From positions 20,662,769 to 20,726,768 of the forward strand of contig NW_020654422.1 in NCBI RefSeq assembly GCF_003589595.1: a stretch of DNA of 64,000 nucleotides, given 5' to 3'. The notes below the pieces were generated by a model, which saw only the letters and a program-made list of their open reading frames with translations, was not told where the DNA came from and did no database searches. Source of the stretch: Hyposmocoma kahamanoa (lineage: Eukaryota > Arthropoda > Insecta > Lepidoptera > Cosmopterigidae). Shown in pieces: positions 12,636 through 24,185 of this stretch. Position numbers and translations under genes: made by a program. Within the stretch, counting starts at the first letter, position 1. Each line of letters opens with the position of its first letter.

Positions 12636-12742
12636 TTTATAATACTAAGGGACGGGACGAGCAAGTCGTGTGACTGGTGGTAAGCGACACCCCTGTTCAT
12701 AACAGTTGTAGTGCCACTCAGAGCTTTAAATCACAAAGATCC
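12636..12742 (-). repeat. family A 3' part, minus strand, copy 4a
   Basis: 'gacgggacgagcaagtcgtg' to 'cactcagagctttaaatcac' is the family A 3' end on the minus strand. It is joined head to head to a plus-strand piece. Confidence 0.75.
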
Positions 12743-12754
12743 GCCTCAGATCCT

Positions 12755-12928
12755 TGGTGAAATTACAGGCACATGGGACTTGTCAACTTATGTCTCTGGG
12801 TGTCGGGCGCAGTGGTAGTGCCCCTCAGATCCTTGCACTTTAAAGCACTGTAATTTTATGGACAGGCGTGTAGCTTACCCTCAGGTGCACGACTTGTTCG
12901 TCCCGTCGTTTGATATTATAAAAAAATT
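12755..12928 (+). repeat. family A 3' part, plus strand, copy 4b
   Basis: Runs 'ggtgaaattacaggcacatg' to 'ttgatattataaaaaaa'. Together with the preceding minus-strand piece it forms an imperfect inverted repeat. Confidence 0.75.
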
Positions 12929-14789
12929 GGCCTTTAATTGTATCATTTGTATTTTTAACTTATTGTCCATAAAAATATATTAATCCATATGACTCTTCTG
13001 AATATATCACTGAACTAGATCAGTTGCGTGTTCCCTTATCATCTCTAATACGTATAGTATAAATAGATTGAGTTTTATCCAGCTAACCAGTGTTCAGCAA
13101 CGAAACAAGAAAGCTAACAGCAATGTCTAGTATGCATTTGCTTTTGCAAACCCTGCTGTGGAAATCGAAATAATTATAATGACCACGCAACTTATTATCT
13201 CGGCAAGCTTACCAAAACTACAAAACAATAAAATATAACTTAAATCACACTTAACTGAGTATAATGTAGGATTAAAGGCTTTGTGGCTGCAACTTAAAGT
13301 TAACTTGGAATAATATTTATCGCAGACTAACGCGGTTTTTGGTTGAAACTCTAATTGAAGACTTAAGTTATTAAGCTGAATAAGTTGTTTCATGGAACAC
13401 GAGTGTTGTTTTTCTTTTAGGTTCTATATATATAGATATGTACTTACTTCTTTATGTGGAATGATAAATACTAAATTACTAATGTAGAGTATGAATTCAA
13501 AAGTCCTAACTTTGGCGATGCAATATGAGTATATCTTTTTCATCACATAACACAATGAATACATCACAAAATAATAGACTGCCTGGGAAATCCAAGGGTC
13601 GGTAGCTACCCTGCTCAGAGTATTAGCATAGTTATACAAAGCGGGAACGGTGCCAGCATCTAGGGCATCTTACCGCGGGGACCCAATTTTTTAATTTAGT
13701 CCCACTGTCAGTTTCTAGAATACATGTTCTTGGACGACAAAAAAATAAAAAAAAATTGTAAATTGTTGGTATTTTTTCCAAGACACAAATAACTTAAAAT
13801 AAACAACGTTTAATTGCCTTAAATTACGTTAATTAGTCTTTTTTATATTGTAACATAGCAGTGTGTTATTATTGTTTACAATTGCCCCCATCATACTTAA
13901 TCGCCACAAAAAAATATTCCACTGAAATTGGGTAAAAATAATTACCTAGTACGTATTTATTATTTATACTTATCGTCGGTCAATATTGGTTAATGCTTGG
14001 TTTTAAAAACTCACGCATATTGTTACATTATTCGATTTTAAGCTATGATAATAATAATTATTGTTTAATTGCACCATGTATTTAAAAACAAATGGCATTG
14101 CTATACCAAGGGTGACAGTCAGCAGTATCTTGACAACCCTACCACAGGGACCCACTTTTATTTAAAAAAAAAGATTGAAGACTAATTACAACAGTCAACA
14201 ATAAGAAGTGGGTTGTAACAATTTCGGTGCCTTGGGTGATTTTAAATTTCGAAATTTTAATTAACAAATAAATTGATATACTTTTCTTAAATCGTATGGC
14301 TTGGATACCAATATATTTAATAGTAATTCACAGTTATTTAGCAATTTTAAACTAATTTCAAATATATAGATTTGATAGCTGTTATGTAGTTAAACTTTTT
14401 AAAAAAAAGTAAACAACAAGGAATCTTTAGTAGCAATATTTCATCCCAACAACAGTGTAGAAAACATTGTACTGAAACTTGCATGTCAAACAAAGAGCCA
14501 GCATAGCGGACTATTTCCTAAATCCTCTACTTAGACGAGATCAATGCGCAACAGAGGGATGTATGTATAATGAGTATAACGATGATAGTGAAAATGTTAG
14601 GCTAGTTGATCAAAACATGTATTAAAAAGAATAATAACACTAAAATGTAGTCAACACCGAAAACGGCATTCTACAATACAAAGTTGGTTGCAACGCCTTG
14701 GTGCCTCGAGTGACTTACACATACTTACTGGTGCCGAGTAAAGCGACACCACGTACTTCGGGGATAAGAGATAACGTATTTTCATTTTT
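12929..14789. other. unassigned sequence with a weak repeated motif
   Basis: AT-rich. Two short similar patches ending in 'ggggacccaatttttt' (about 13655-13695) and 'agggacccacttttatt' (about 14122-14165) lie in the same orientation and may be two decayed copies of one repeat. No gene is supported. Confidence 0.35.
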
Positions 14790-14950
14790 AACCGACTTTG
14801 AAAAAAGGAGGAGGTTGTACGTTCGGCTGTATGTATGTTTTTAGATATCTCCGATAATAGACCGATTTTGAAAATTCTTTTTTTTGTTTGAAAGGGTACT
14901 CTCGAGGTGGTCCCTGATAACAACGATATTGTTCCGGGATCGTAGGCGAA
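14790..14950 (+). mobile_element. family D MITE, 5' fragment
   Basis: Opens with 'aaccgactttgaaaaaagga', then 'gttcggctgtatgtatg', 'accgattttgaaaattc' and 'gatcgtaggcg', matching the left half of 19438-19912. The right terminal repeat is missing. Confidence 0.7.
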
Positions 14951-14984
14951 TGAAGCTTCATACTTGATTTGTTTTTTGATTACC

Positions 14985-15070
14985 TCGAGTATTACTTATT
15001 TGATAGTAATTCTTATGGACGAATGTGAGACGGAGTACGGGAGTAGATCCCCTGTTTCAAAACCGTACGA
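14985..15070 (+). repeat. possible Penelope-like 3' fragment
   Basis: 'gtattacttatttgatag' followed by 'ggacgaatgt' resembles the sequence immediately upstream of the family P unit at 36.0 kb. Weak and short. Confidence 0.35.
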
Positions 15071-15649
15071 GAGCAGCACAGGTACCATAACATAGATCGC
15101 TGCTGGTAAGAAAAGTTGCCTAAATCAAAATAGCTAATTGTTTACCTTGTAAAATTTGATTGCGAATAAGCAAGCAGAAACACTAGGTATATGTAGAGTC
15201 AGATCCGCATCAGTTTTTTTTAAATTGTCTTCTTGATTAATTTGGTATTTTTAAGACAGGCATTCAAGAAAACCATCGATATGTTTTTTCTTTAATATGA
15301 CAATAATAAATATGGCATTAAGAACCTGCAATATGCTGACAAATTAATCAGTGATTAAGGAGCTTCAGGTGGCTGACATTTCGCAAGAATCTCGAAAATA
15401 AAGTTTACGTGAAATTTTTTCAAGCCATATTGCAAATGGAGAGAATAACGTAGTGAATAAATATGTTTGTTTGTTATCGTGTTGGCTCGATCGTATCATG
15501 TATGGAGAGTGAACCAATAGCCTGTATCCACAGTCCGGGAGTGTACATTAAGGAAGTGGTGCAGGGGTGAAACGATGAGCGGTTTGCAGTAAAGTGTGTT
15601 GGTGTGGAATGAGATGAATTAATATAATAACCGAAAATAAGGACCAGTG
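15071..15649. other. unassigned sequence
   Basis: AT-rich. Nothing recognised. Confidence 0.4.
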
Positions 15650-15758
15650 GTAGCACGACGGGAGAATGTACGTATGACTTTAATTTCTAAGTACGTTTCT
15701 GGATGTTAAATTGCAAAATGTCTTTTGCTAACGGTGAAAGAAACATCGCGATGAAACT
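15650..15758 (+). repeat. SINE fragment ending at assembly gap
   Basis: 'tgactttaatttctaagta' and 'gctaacggtgaaagaaacat' match the body also seen at 39.9-40.1 kb. Its continuation is lost in the gap. Confidence 0.5.
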
Positions 15759-15768
15759 NNNNNNNNNN
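15759..15768. other. assembly gap (10 N)
   Basis: Ten undetermined bases. They interrupt a repeat, which is a common place for assembly joins, so the true gap length is unknown. Confidence 0.98.
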
Positions 15769-15850
15769 TCGTCACTCGTTTCCCGCAATCAGCGCGCTGT
15801 AAATTAACATGAGCACAACAAGAACAGGTGGAGAACTGCTACTTGTAGTG

Positions 15851-15890
15851 CAGGGAATTCCTTAGTTTGAGATCAGGCGATTGGTGTTAT
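15851..15890 (+). repeat. family B body type 1, short fragment
   Basis: 'gggaattccttagtttgaga' and 'caggcgattggtg' correspond to the 3' body of the SINE at 10968. Confidence 0.5.
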
Positions 15891-17326
15891 TAGCTGATAT
15901 AACCAAAGCGACGACTGTTAATATCACTAAAAAAATGTATGTAGCCATGTTTGTTGTGGAGTGTTTGAATCAGTTTTGAATGAACTAGCTGAAACAGATT
16001 GAGTCAAAAAAACCGTTAAAGATTTTTGAAAAGTAATTTGCTTAACACTGTCCCATTTACAATGTCTCTACATTCTTTTAACAACTAATTATTACAAATT
16101 CTTAATAAGATATTAGTAAGGTAACTAATATCTTGTTGACTTAGATCGCGGGGAAGAGGGGAAGAGATCGGTGTCGTGTCGTATAAGGAGCGTCAATGAG
16201 CTGGTTTATAAGAGAGATGACTGGAAGATGCTCCACAGACAAGAGCACAACTCGTTTGATGATTATGTTGACTTACTGAGTCGGTAAAGTCGACGTTTTA
16301 AGACATCACTATTTTCGTTTAAAAAGCCGCGATAGGTTGACATTGACAATGGTGTTTATTATCCCTAATTAAAAAACCGATTACACGTTCAATCGCTTGT
16401 GCCTCAACCCGTGCGGTAAAAGCTTACCGCACTAAAGTACACAACTTACCCTCCTGTGTGCCGTAAATTTACGATGCATGTGCTTTGGGAATTTCGTTAC
16501 GCCTTCACAGCGCGGATTTCGGCAGATACGTTTTTACATCTACTTTTTAACCGGTTAAATCACTGATGTTTGTGATTGTAACATTTGTTTGGTTATCTAT
16601 GTTATTGTACATCGAAAACCAATGTATCACCTTATACCTCCACTATTAGACAGGCATGGATTCCTCTAACTGCTCACGCGATACATGCAGCCGTAGACAC
16701 ATACCACACCTAGAGGTGCCGGTGATGATTTTATACCGATTTATCGGATATCGAAGTTATAACAGGTAAAAGAACTAATATTAATTGCTATTTCGGTAAC
16801 TACTCTAGCAAACCATAAAGTTTTTAATGCCTGGGTCTGTCATTTAAAAAAAATAAACAACTTCAAAAATACGTCACGACAATCGTGTGTGTTATTGTTT
16901 GGGCTAGTGATTTCGGTGTTTATTTATTGAAAATATACGGTAAGTAGCGTTTTTTAAGTTTACCCTGAATATAAGTGTTTATAAACTATACTTTAAGGAG
17001 TAATTTCATGGTAAACGTTAGAACCACTCAAACGGAATATTATCATATTTATCCAAGTACACCAAAAATTTCATTAGTGCTTTTTAAGTGCAGGATTTGC
17101 GGTGTATTACTGCATTTTGTTTGAGATGTTTTTGTTGGTAGTGCGGAGGGTATTTATTTAGCAATGCAGAATAATAATTTTTATTTATAAAAACTTGTAT
17201 TTAAACTGAATCCTTTTCTAATTTGCGAAACCAAATAGCCGCCATCTTGAGGTAAGAGGAGCGCATAGCGTGAGCGGATAAAAAGTAACAACATAACATC
17301 GTCAACTTTTTGCTGCTAAAAATGGG
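15891..17326. other. unassigned sequence
   Basis: AT-rich with stops in all frames. Nothing recognised. Confidence 0.4.
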
Positions 17327-17375
17327 GTTTAAACCAAAGTCCGTCACGCTGGCCCAATACGGGTTTGGGACTTCA
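17327..17375 (+). repeat. SINE fragment
   Basis: 'aaagtccgtcacgctggccc' and 'aatacgggtttgggacttca' resemble a common lepidopteran SINE segment also present near 42.05 kb. Confidence 0.5.
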
Positions 17376-17640
17376 CACATTATCCAAGGAATGTAACCAC
17401 ACTACCGGAGCAGACGAACATGTCCGTCTCTGTAGCTCACCACAAAACAGCAAGTCCATACCCAAGTCCGGGTCCACCAGAGACGCCTGTGAAGGCGTAA
17501 CAATGGCGACGGACTTGGCCCGGATGCCCGCGTACTCCGTTCTTACCGGGGAGCCCGTAGTCTCTCCAGAACTCCCTATCTCTCAAGTCAGTAGATGTAG
17601 ATTAGAAAGAGGTGCCGATAGCTGGAGAAACAGACAGTAC
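17376..17640 (+). other. GC-rich coding-like island, identity unknown
   Basis: Part of a 106-codon frame (17365-17685). Its middle has protein-like composition and GC-rich third positions, unlike the AT-rich surroundings: CSSPQNSKSIPKSGSTRDAC, then MATDLARMPAYSVLTGEPVV, then SPELPISQVSRCRLERGADS. There is an acceptor-like 'tctctgtag' at about 17428-17436 and no clear donor. I recognise no domain. It may be a fragment of a transposon ORF1 or gag-like gene, or a host exon. A family A repeat starts directly at its end and supplies the last codons of the frame, so those are not part of the original protein. Confidence 0.35.
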
Positions 17641-17850
17641 AGTATCAATAGAGCGCCTTGTGCAAGAATTCGTCTAGGGAAATAATGCCACCTCACTTGA
17701 TTCTGATGTCTCAGGGTGACGGGGACAGTGGCAGTGCCTCTAAGATCTTTGCGATTTAAAGCTCTGAGTGGCACTGCAACTGTTATGGAAAGGCGTGTCG
17801 CTTACCACCAGACGCACGACTAGTTCCTCCCGTCACTTTTTATTACATAA
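17641..17850 (+). repeat. family A A-tailed repeat, copy 5
   Basis: Full 5' boundary ('agtatcaatagagcgccttg') and 3' part ('gcgtgtcgcttaccaccaga'). A central block of about 90 bp is deleted after 'ccacctcactt'. Confidence 0.8.
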
Positions 17851-19153
17851 TTCTTGCTATTTTTTTATTTTGAGCTTATGTTACATCCTCAAGACAAACG
17901 TCTTTGAATCGTACAGACACTTGAGATTAATTAAAATGCATCAACGGATCACTCATCGATTACACTTGCAGGCTAATAAAACGGAAGAAACCAGAATTAT
18001 AATAAAACACATCTGCGCTTTTGAGCCCAGCTCTCTTACGAGCGAAATGGAAAATTAGGAGGGCAATGGCATGAATAAAACTGAGAATTACAATTTCATT
18101 TGAAAGTCCGTTGACATTTTAAGCAGTTAGAAATTTATACAGCTACTGAAAAATGAGCTTTCATTATATATTTACATGAAAACCGGGATAGCAAGCGCAA
18201 GATTTATAAATTTTATATTATGAATTCCATTGTGTAGTTTTGTTTGTGACTCGAAAGAAATGTTATTGAGAAAATAATTCACCATCAAACATATTCTCAC
18301 AGTATAAAATACAGATAAAATGATTTTCTATAACAAATTGTCGAGGAAATACAACTTTGAAAGAGAACTAAACATCTCTGTCGGCTCTTAGCCAACAAAG
18401 TTTTTTGTAATGTAGTAAAACGGTAATTTTATTTTATTATAAGTGAAGTTTCTTTGACAAAGAAAATTCAAAGAAAAGTCAAAGAAATAATCATTTCATC
18501 CATAGGTAAAATTTGTACACTCGAAAACGTCATTTTTTAAGCTACTACTCGGTCACTGTGCCGACTTCCCTGAGAAGAACGAGCAAGAAACTCTAGGGAT
18601 TGCTCTTTACAAATAATCTTAAATGCTATAGAATACATTTTGAATAATATTTGTGTGAAATCTAGACTGATGTTGTCTTTCCATACATCTTTATCTAACA
18701 CGTAGTCTACAATTTCATAATATGACTTTTCAATTAAAATACTTTTAATGTAAGTTTTAAACTAACTCAAAACCAGAACGCAGTTCTGCTCATATTACTA
18801 CTTGACGGCAGAAATTGGTGAGGTAACATTTTCATTATTACGGGATTTACACAGAACATACAGAAAATAGCAAAGGCTATTATTACGTTTTTAAATACCT
18901 ACGTTTGTTTCTGGTTCTCGTAGTTTGTAACGGTGCTTTCATTAATTAGACCATCAAATTCAGGCGTTATTTCGCTTTTACATAAATAATAGCTTTGTTT
19001 TCGTAGCGTAGTTGAAATTAATTTTATATATTCATTTTAATTTGAATGCTATTAGAATAATATTGTTGAAATCATTGCAGAATATTTATGACGCTTATAT
19101 ATTTATATTTATAACACATAGAAATATCATTTAGCAGCATTTAGCAGCTTAAT
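17851..19153. other. unassigned sequence
   Basis: AT-rich. No supported gene. A piece at about 18775-18825 ('aaaaccagaacgcagttctg', 'cttgacggcagaaattggtg') may be a minus-strand family A fragment. Confidence 0.35.
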
Positions 19154-19231
19154 ATGAAAGAGTTCGTCCTGAAAAATACTGCCAGCGCACCTGTTTCTGC
19201 CTCCAAGTAGTACCTAATGTGAGCAGTACAA
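19154..19231 (+). repeat. family A 5' fragment, copy 6
   Basis: 'gaaagagttcgtcctgaaaa' to 'cctaatgtgagcagta' matches the first third of family A. The rest is missing. Confidence 0.6.
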
Positions 19232-19254
19232 TGGGCCTGTTAGATTGGCAGACC

Positions 19255-19437
19255 AGCATAAGAACCGTCCAGTTAAATAATATCACCTAATATGACACAT
19301 TTTAGTGTGGTATTTTCACACCGTATGATAAATACCTCAATAAATGATTCAACTAAACAAAGTAATCAAATTATACGGAATTAGCTATTGTTATAATTAA
19401 TATAAAGCACATTATCAAAGCATTGAAAGGCATTTTT
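19255..19437. other. unassigned sequence
   Basis: Contains 'ttttcacaccgtatgata', the complement of a family E block, but too little for a firm call. Confidence 0.3.
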
Positions 19438-19912
19438 AAACGACTTCAAAAAAAAAAAAGGACGAGGTAATACGTTCGGCTGTATGTATGTTTCCGATTT
19501 CTCCGTCAATTGTGGATCGATTTTGAAAATTCTCTCTTTACTCGAAAAGGTGCACTCTCGTTGTGATACCGTTGTCACCAAGTCAGAAACTGAAGAAGGG
19601 ATCCCATGGAAATCGAGGAAAATCCTCAATTTTTATAGACATGCCAGAGATCTCACCAATTTCTCCGTCAATTGTGTACCGATTTTGAAAATTCTTTTTT
19701 ACTCTCGAGATGGTCCCTGATGCCGATAATGCTGTTCCGGGTTCGTTTCGGTTATTCCATATTATTGTCCGCAAATCGATTTTCCACTTGACACAATACA
19801 TGTAATCAACAAATCACTGTCACCGTTACAACCAGAAAAAAAGTGTCAAATGTACAAAGGGATCCCATGGAAATCGAATAACACCGATAACCAAACTTTT
19901 GAGGACGGTTTT
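19438..19912 (+). mobile_element. family D MITE with internal duplication
   Basis: Ends are 'aaacgacttcaaaa' and 'ttttgaggacggttt', the family D inverted ends. A block starting 'tttctccgtcaattgtg' and continuing 'cgattttgaaaattct' occurs twice (about 19497-19535 and 19660-19697). 'gggatcccatggaaatcga' also occurs twice (about 19599 and 19860). The element is therefore an internally duplicated version. Confidence 0.7.
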
Positions 19913-20999
19913 TTAATGAAAAAGTTACAAGTGTTAATTAAAATAGTTACGTAACAACCGTTCCAAAACTCTTTGTTTATTTATTGTGCCTCCCTCAATT
20001 AAGTCACGCAGTGTACAATCGTTTGTACAAATCGATTTTGACTGCAAGTGTATCTCTAATCACATTTAGTCGGTTCAAGTGATCAGTTAAATGAGCGTGC
20101 ATTTTAACCGTTAAATTTAACGGTCCACTTATAGTTAACGTTACCTCATTTAGGTTTCTAATGTATGGAGGAGAAGGAACAAAGAGCGTTTAGTACTTTA
20201 GACGTTTGTCTAATGGGGGTAACTTTGGGGTACATTGTATTCTTACTGTCTTACGCGTCAATTTCTGTATGTCCATCTTTATTTATTGCAATCTATGTAT
20301 TACCTAAGCAGTGATCGAAATCGAGGGCATTAATAGCCCACTTTATACAGTCACTTCATCGCGCGTGATCAGGAGCGTTCAGGGTTGCGTGCGGGAAAGC
20401 CTGTACCCGCAATCGAGCGCGATTACCTGTTTGGGATTTTTTAAGCTAACGTTCTTTCGCGCGTGGTTGCTCGTGGTCAATTTTGGTACAACGGAAAGAG
20501 CGACCGTGTAAAGGCTAATAGTAGCTTTCCCTTTTCCTTCCAACACTTACACGCGCGCTCAATTATCAGTAGGGTAGCAACAATTATAAATATTGAAATC
20601 CGATGCACTCATATAAAATGCAAAATATAGATCTGCCTATACCTATCTGCGTGCACTGAACACGATGTCTGTCGTCTTGAATCACAATAAAAGTGAATCA
20701 TCATACGCTTAGTTCCGTTCTTATAATTATAAACGCTATTTTTTAGAAAATCCCAGTTACCAGAAAACTATTTAATACAATCTATAATTATTAGAGTAGA
20801 CGTCGCGTAGCTTTAATATTATTATTTAATAAAAAAAATTTAAATAAAAAAAATGTACTTTTTTTTTAATTAGATTTTGTATCTGTTGTGTCACTGATAA
20901 ATCAGCTAGTGGTTGTAGCTAGAATGGTAGTTTGCATCGAGTGGAGTGAAAAAACGAGTTCGTATCATGGGATCAGAATTGGTTTTTTTCAATCTTTGC
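19913..20999. other. unassigned sequence with an 18-bp palindrome
   Basis: Contains the perfect palindrome accgttaaatttaacggt at 20107-20124. A moderately GC-rich patch at 20320-20560 includes 'cacgcgcgctcaatt', also present near 6983. No gene is supported. Confidence 0.4.
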
Positions 21000-21110
21000 A
21001 ATTGTCCTACAGAAATGAAATGATAGAATTAGAGCTTACTGCATCACGCAGTAATTGTCCTACAGAAATGCGAGGTGTTAATTGGGGATTGTCATGTAGG
21101 ATCCCCAATT
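21000..21110. repeat. direct repeat plus hairpin cluster
   Basis: The 18-mer aattgtcctacagaaatg occurs at 21000-21017 and again at 21053-21070. Just after it, aattggggat (21080-21089) pairs perfectly with atccccaatt (21101-21110) across an 11-base loop. Function unknown. Confidence 0.6.
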
Positions 21111-21529
21111 ATACCTTCACTCGCGATAAAGTGTATACATATGTACATATTGTATGAACGTTTTCTTAAGGTATACCCATTTCGTCATCAATGCGTATAA
21201 AATTTCTTATTATTTTACTGTTTATTTTCTAAACATTCCAAAATAAACGTTAGTTAAAGGACTAAAGCATTTAAATATAAATAGAAACAAAATTACAATA
21301 TTCATTTTTGAGACAATCATTTGTAAGCTGTTGCGAACGCAAGAGAATTTTTTGCAATAAAATTTAATATAACTTTCAAAGCAGTAACTACCCGCTCACC
21401 AAGGGCACATTACGTAGGCGTCTATTTTGAACCAATCAACTAACACCACATACATGTTATTTCATCCCTACCTATTGTTTAGCGATTAATGGCACTACTC
21501 CTGTAAACCAGCTACTTATTGCCAATGTA

Positions 21530-21755
21530 TTATAATAATAATAATAATAATAACACACACACTCAACATAGCCCCGCACTAGGGAAACCCTGTGTCGCGG
21601 GTGCCATGGACACACATATAGACAACCACAAATTACACCCAAACTCACGAGAGAAACAAATGTAGGTCATACAAATATTTCTCCCGGCCCGGGAATCGAA
21701 CCTGGGACCTCTGCGTGGCAGTCCGGCATGGTAACCGTTAGGCCACAGAGGCAGT
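21530..21755 (-). mobile_element. family B tRNA-headed SINE (body type 2), near full length
   Basis: On the minus strand the head reads A box 'tggcctaacggtt', then B box 'ggttcgattcc'. The body follows with 'atttgtggttgtctatat', 'gtgccatgg' region and 'gtttccctagtgcggggc'. It ends in 'gtgtgtgtgttatta' and a (TTA)n microsatellite (21530-21553 on the plus strand). This is the best copy in the window. Confidence 0.85.
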
Positions 21756-22029
21756 TATTATAGGCAACTTGAATCGACTTTTAATTTTACGAGCTCGTCG
21801 AGATCCTCATCATCTTCTACTTGAGTCTGACGACTACATAAGGAAATATTCTATAGGAATATATAATTGATCGCCAATGTATTCAAATGTCAATAAATAA
21901 TCCGCATATTCAAATATAATCAGATCCGGGCAAGTCCGAGATTTGACGAAGGGAATGTCCACGTTATTCTTTAGTTTAGCTAAATTAACTCCCTCTATTC
22001 CGATCACTTATTAGGTGCCAGTGAACCAC

Positions 22030-22135
22030 ACCATCCATCATCAGCCTATCGCAATCCACTGCTAGACGTAGGCCCGTCCCAATTGCGCCATTTTGCCAGG
22101 CTCGCAGTTTGTCACATCCATCTGCTGCAAGCAAC
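22030..22135 (+). repeat. dispersed repeat fragment
   Basis: 'catcatcagcctatcgcaat' and 'ccactgctagacgtaggcc' are typical of a very common lepidopteran repeat. Short and diverged. Confidence 0.5.
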
Positions 22136-22219
22136 TTGTCGCAGAATAGGAAGACGAAACAAAATAGTGAACAGTGTAGTACACAACAGTTTATAGAAGA
22201 CAAAGAATTATAGATAAGT

Positions 22220-22386
22220 TTTACCTTAAGTTATAAGCCAACTAACCCAACCAAATTGGCTGATTTAGAAAAGTTCATTTCTCAAGTAGGTCCTATTGAG
22301 CCTCCTCATCTAGAGGCCATAGTGCACACCATTGGGCCATTGATGTCATCATACATTATAGCATCAAATAATTCAGCCAATTTATA
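22220..22386 (+). other. coding-like frame, identity unknown
   Basis: A frame of about 55 codons opens after a TAG at about 22212 and closes at TAA (about 22384-22386). It includes KLADLEKFISQVGPIEPPHL and then EAIVHTIGPLMSSYIIASNN. The composition is protein-like and the block is GC-richer than its flanks. There is no start codon at its head, so it would be an exon or a fragment of a larger ORF. I recognise no domain. Confidence 0.3.
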
Positions 22387-23001
22387 AATACAATGTTAAG
22401 GTTAATATTGACACTTGTTTTGGTTTCCTTATCGTAATTGGGAGAAGAATTAATGATTGATATTTATTTGCTTAAAATATGGTTTAGAAAAAGTTGTATA
22501 AGTATACATAATAAAACAGGTCTCATATTTTACCGATGTTGGCATACCAATGCATACGGCATGCATCTACGGATATCTATGTACTATTTGACAGCTAAAC
22601 AATTCTAAAGCAATTCCTATAAATTGTTAAGATGAACATATTATTAATTAGTGATAATTAGTAGTTCTGTTTCCATTTCACATAGGTATTGAATATTTAA
22701 ATGACATTATTTATGCCGAAATAGAACAATAATGAGGCACCATGTATCACGAGTACAGTCACATTAGCTTTTTTAAAGTTACTCGGCGCGAGATTTGTCG
22801 TGACGTTTAAAATTAACTAATATAAGAAACATTTGAAAATGGTTAATTTTTAAACATGCCCCAGTTTCTTAACTCCGCATAAATCTTTTAATTCTTGACA
22901 AACTGAGACAGATACCACAGACTGAAATGAATAAAAACTACCAAAAATCTACGTAAGCTTTTGATGTGTTTTTTTTATTGAATTAATATAATTATTTATT
23001 T
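22387..23001. other. unassigned sequence
   Basis: AT-rich. Nothing recognised. Confidence 0.4.
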
Positions 23002-23213
23002 GCAGTAGATCTTCGTGTGAAAGAGTTCGTCTAGTACTGTCACATTGCATTCCTGCGTTCCGGTATTGAAGGGTAAGGGTGCTGGTGAAATGCATTTGTC
23101 AACTTACAACAAAGATCTTTGCGATTTGAAGCTATGAGTTGCAATGCTACTGGTATGGTATGCCGCTTACTTCCAGGGCGACTTGTTCGTCCCGGCACCC
23201 GGTATCATAAAAA
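23002..23213 (+). repeat. family A A-tailed repeat, copy 7
   Basis: 5' boundary 'gcagtagatcttcgtgtgaa'; 'gttccggtattgaagggtaa'; 3' end 'ggtatcataaaaa'. Two internal deletions. Confidence 0.8.
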
Positions 23214-24185
23214 GTATACCTATATTTTCTCCTACCCTATAGAGCCTATAGAGCCGACTCAGGCTTTGTTTATACAAGTATTATAACAAATAACAGACTA
23301 CTAAAACAGAAAAAACACACTCAAATCATTCTTATTTAGTTATAGTAAACTAAGCTTTATTGACGTTCAGGTACATCTTCATCAAGGGTAAAAGGTTTTA
23401 CTTCAGACCTGTCAAATTATTCAATGCTTTATACCACTTTATACAGGTGATAAAAAATGTGATTTTATTATCACGCTGTATTTTATTTCATACGAGTTTG
23501 TCAATTTGACTACAATAAATTAATTCTATTGACTTGGCCTTTCTTTTCAGATAATAAAAGAAGTGCACTGAAATATATGTAGTTTGCGTATGCGACACGA
23601 TATTATGTCTCCTCTGCAAAATAATCGTGGTCTTGGATTACAACCACTTAATCCGTTCTAAAATAAATACATCCCTTTTAAGACATTTTCCGGGAACATT
23701 GTAAACATCGGAGAATCGGATTTAAGGTGTCAAGCTTGAAAATTGTCTTTGGAATTTTAAAAATAAACAAAGTAGAAAAGGGGATAATTTAAATACGGGT
23801 TTCTTAATTTATGAAAGAGAATACCTTTCGGGTGTTTACACTTAGGTAAATTATTTTTACACGCACTGAAGGAAGTGCGTGCTCATTATTCTTGTACGTG
23901 CTTAAAAAAATTGCTTACTTATTATTCTTACCCGCTTTTAGGGAAGTGCGTGCTTAAATATTCGATCCTGCCGAATCCAACTTTGTGCGGTACCGACGCC
24001 TTTATCATATAAAATAGTTTTCCTGTTTGTTTCAAGTAATGTGAGCACAGAGCTATTTTATTTCTCTTTTGTATTTTAAATAACGAATTGTTCACACTAT
24101 CCAACCTCAAAGTAGTAGAGGTGAAGTTGCAGAGCTTTGAACACCTCCGTAAAGTTATGTTTCTCAGTATTCTACAGGTATCATC
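23214..24185. other. unassigned sequence
   Basis: AT-rich. Two similar 'agggaagtgcgtgctta' strings near 23870 and 23940 form a small local duplication. No gene is supported. Confidence 0.4.

Noticed and set aside
20107..20124. Operator-like palindrome
   Set aside because: The perfect 18-bp palindrome is AT-rich and isolated, and chance is a sufficient explanation in this sequence.
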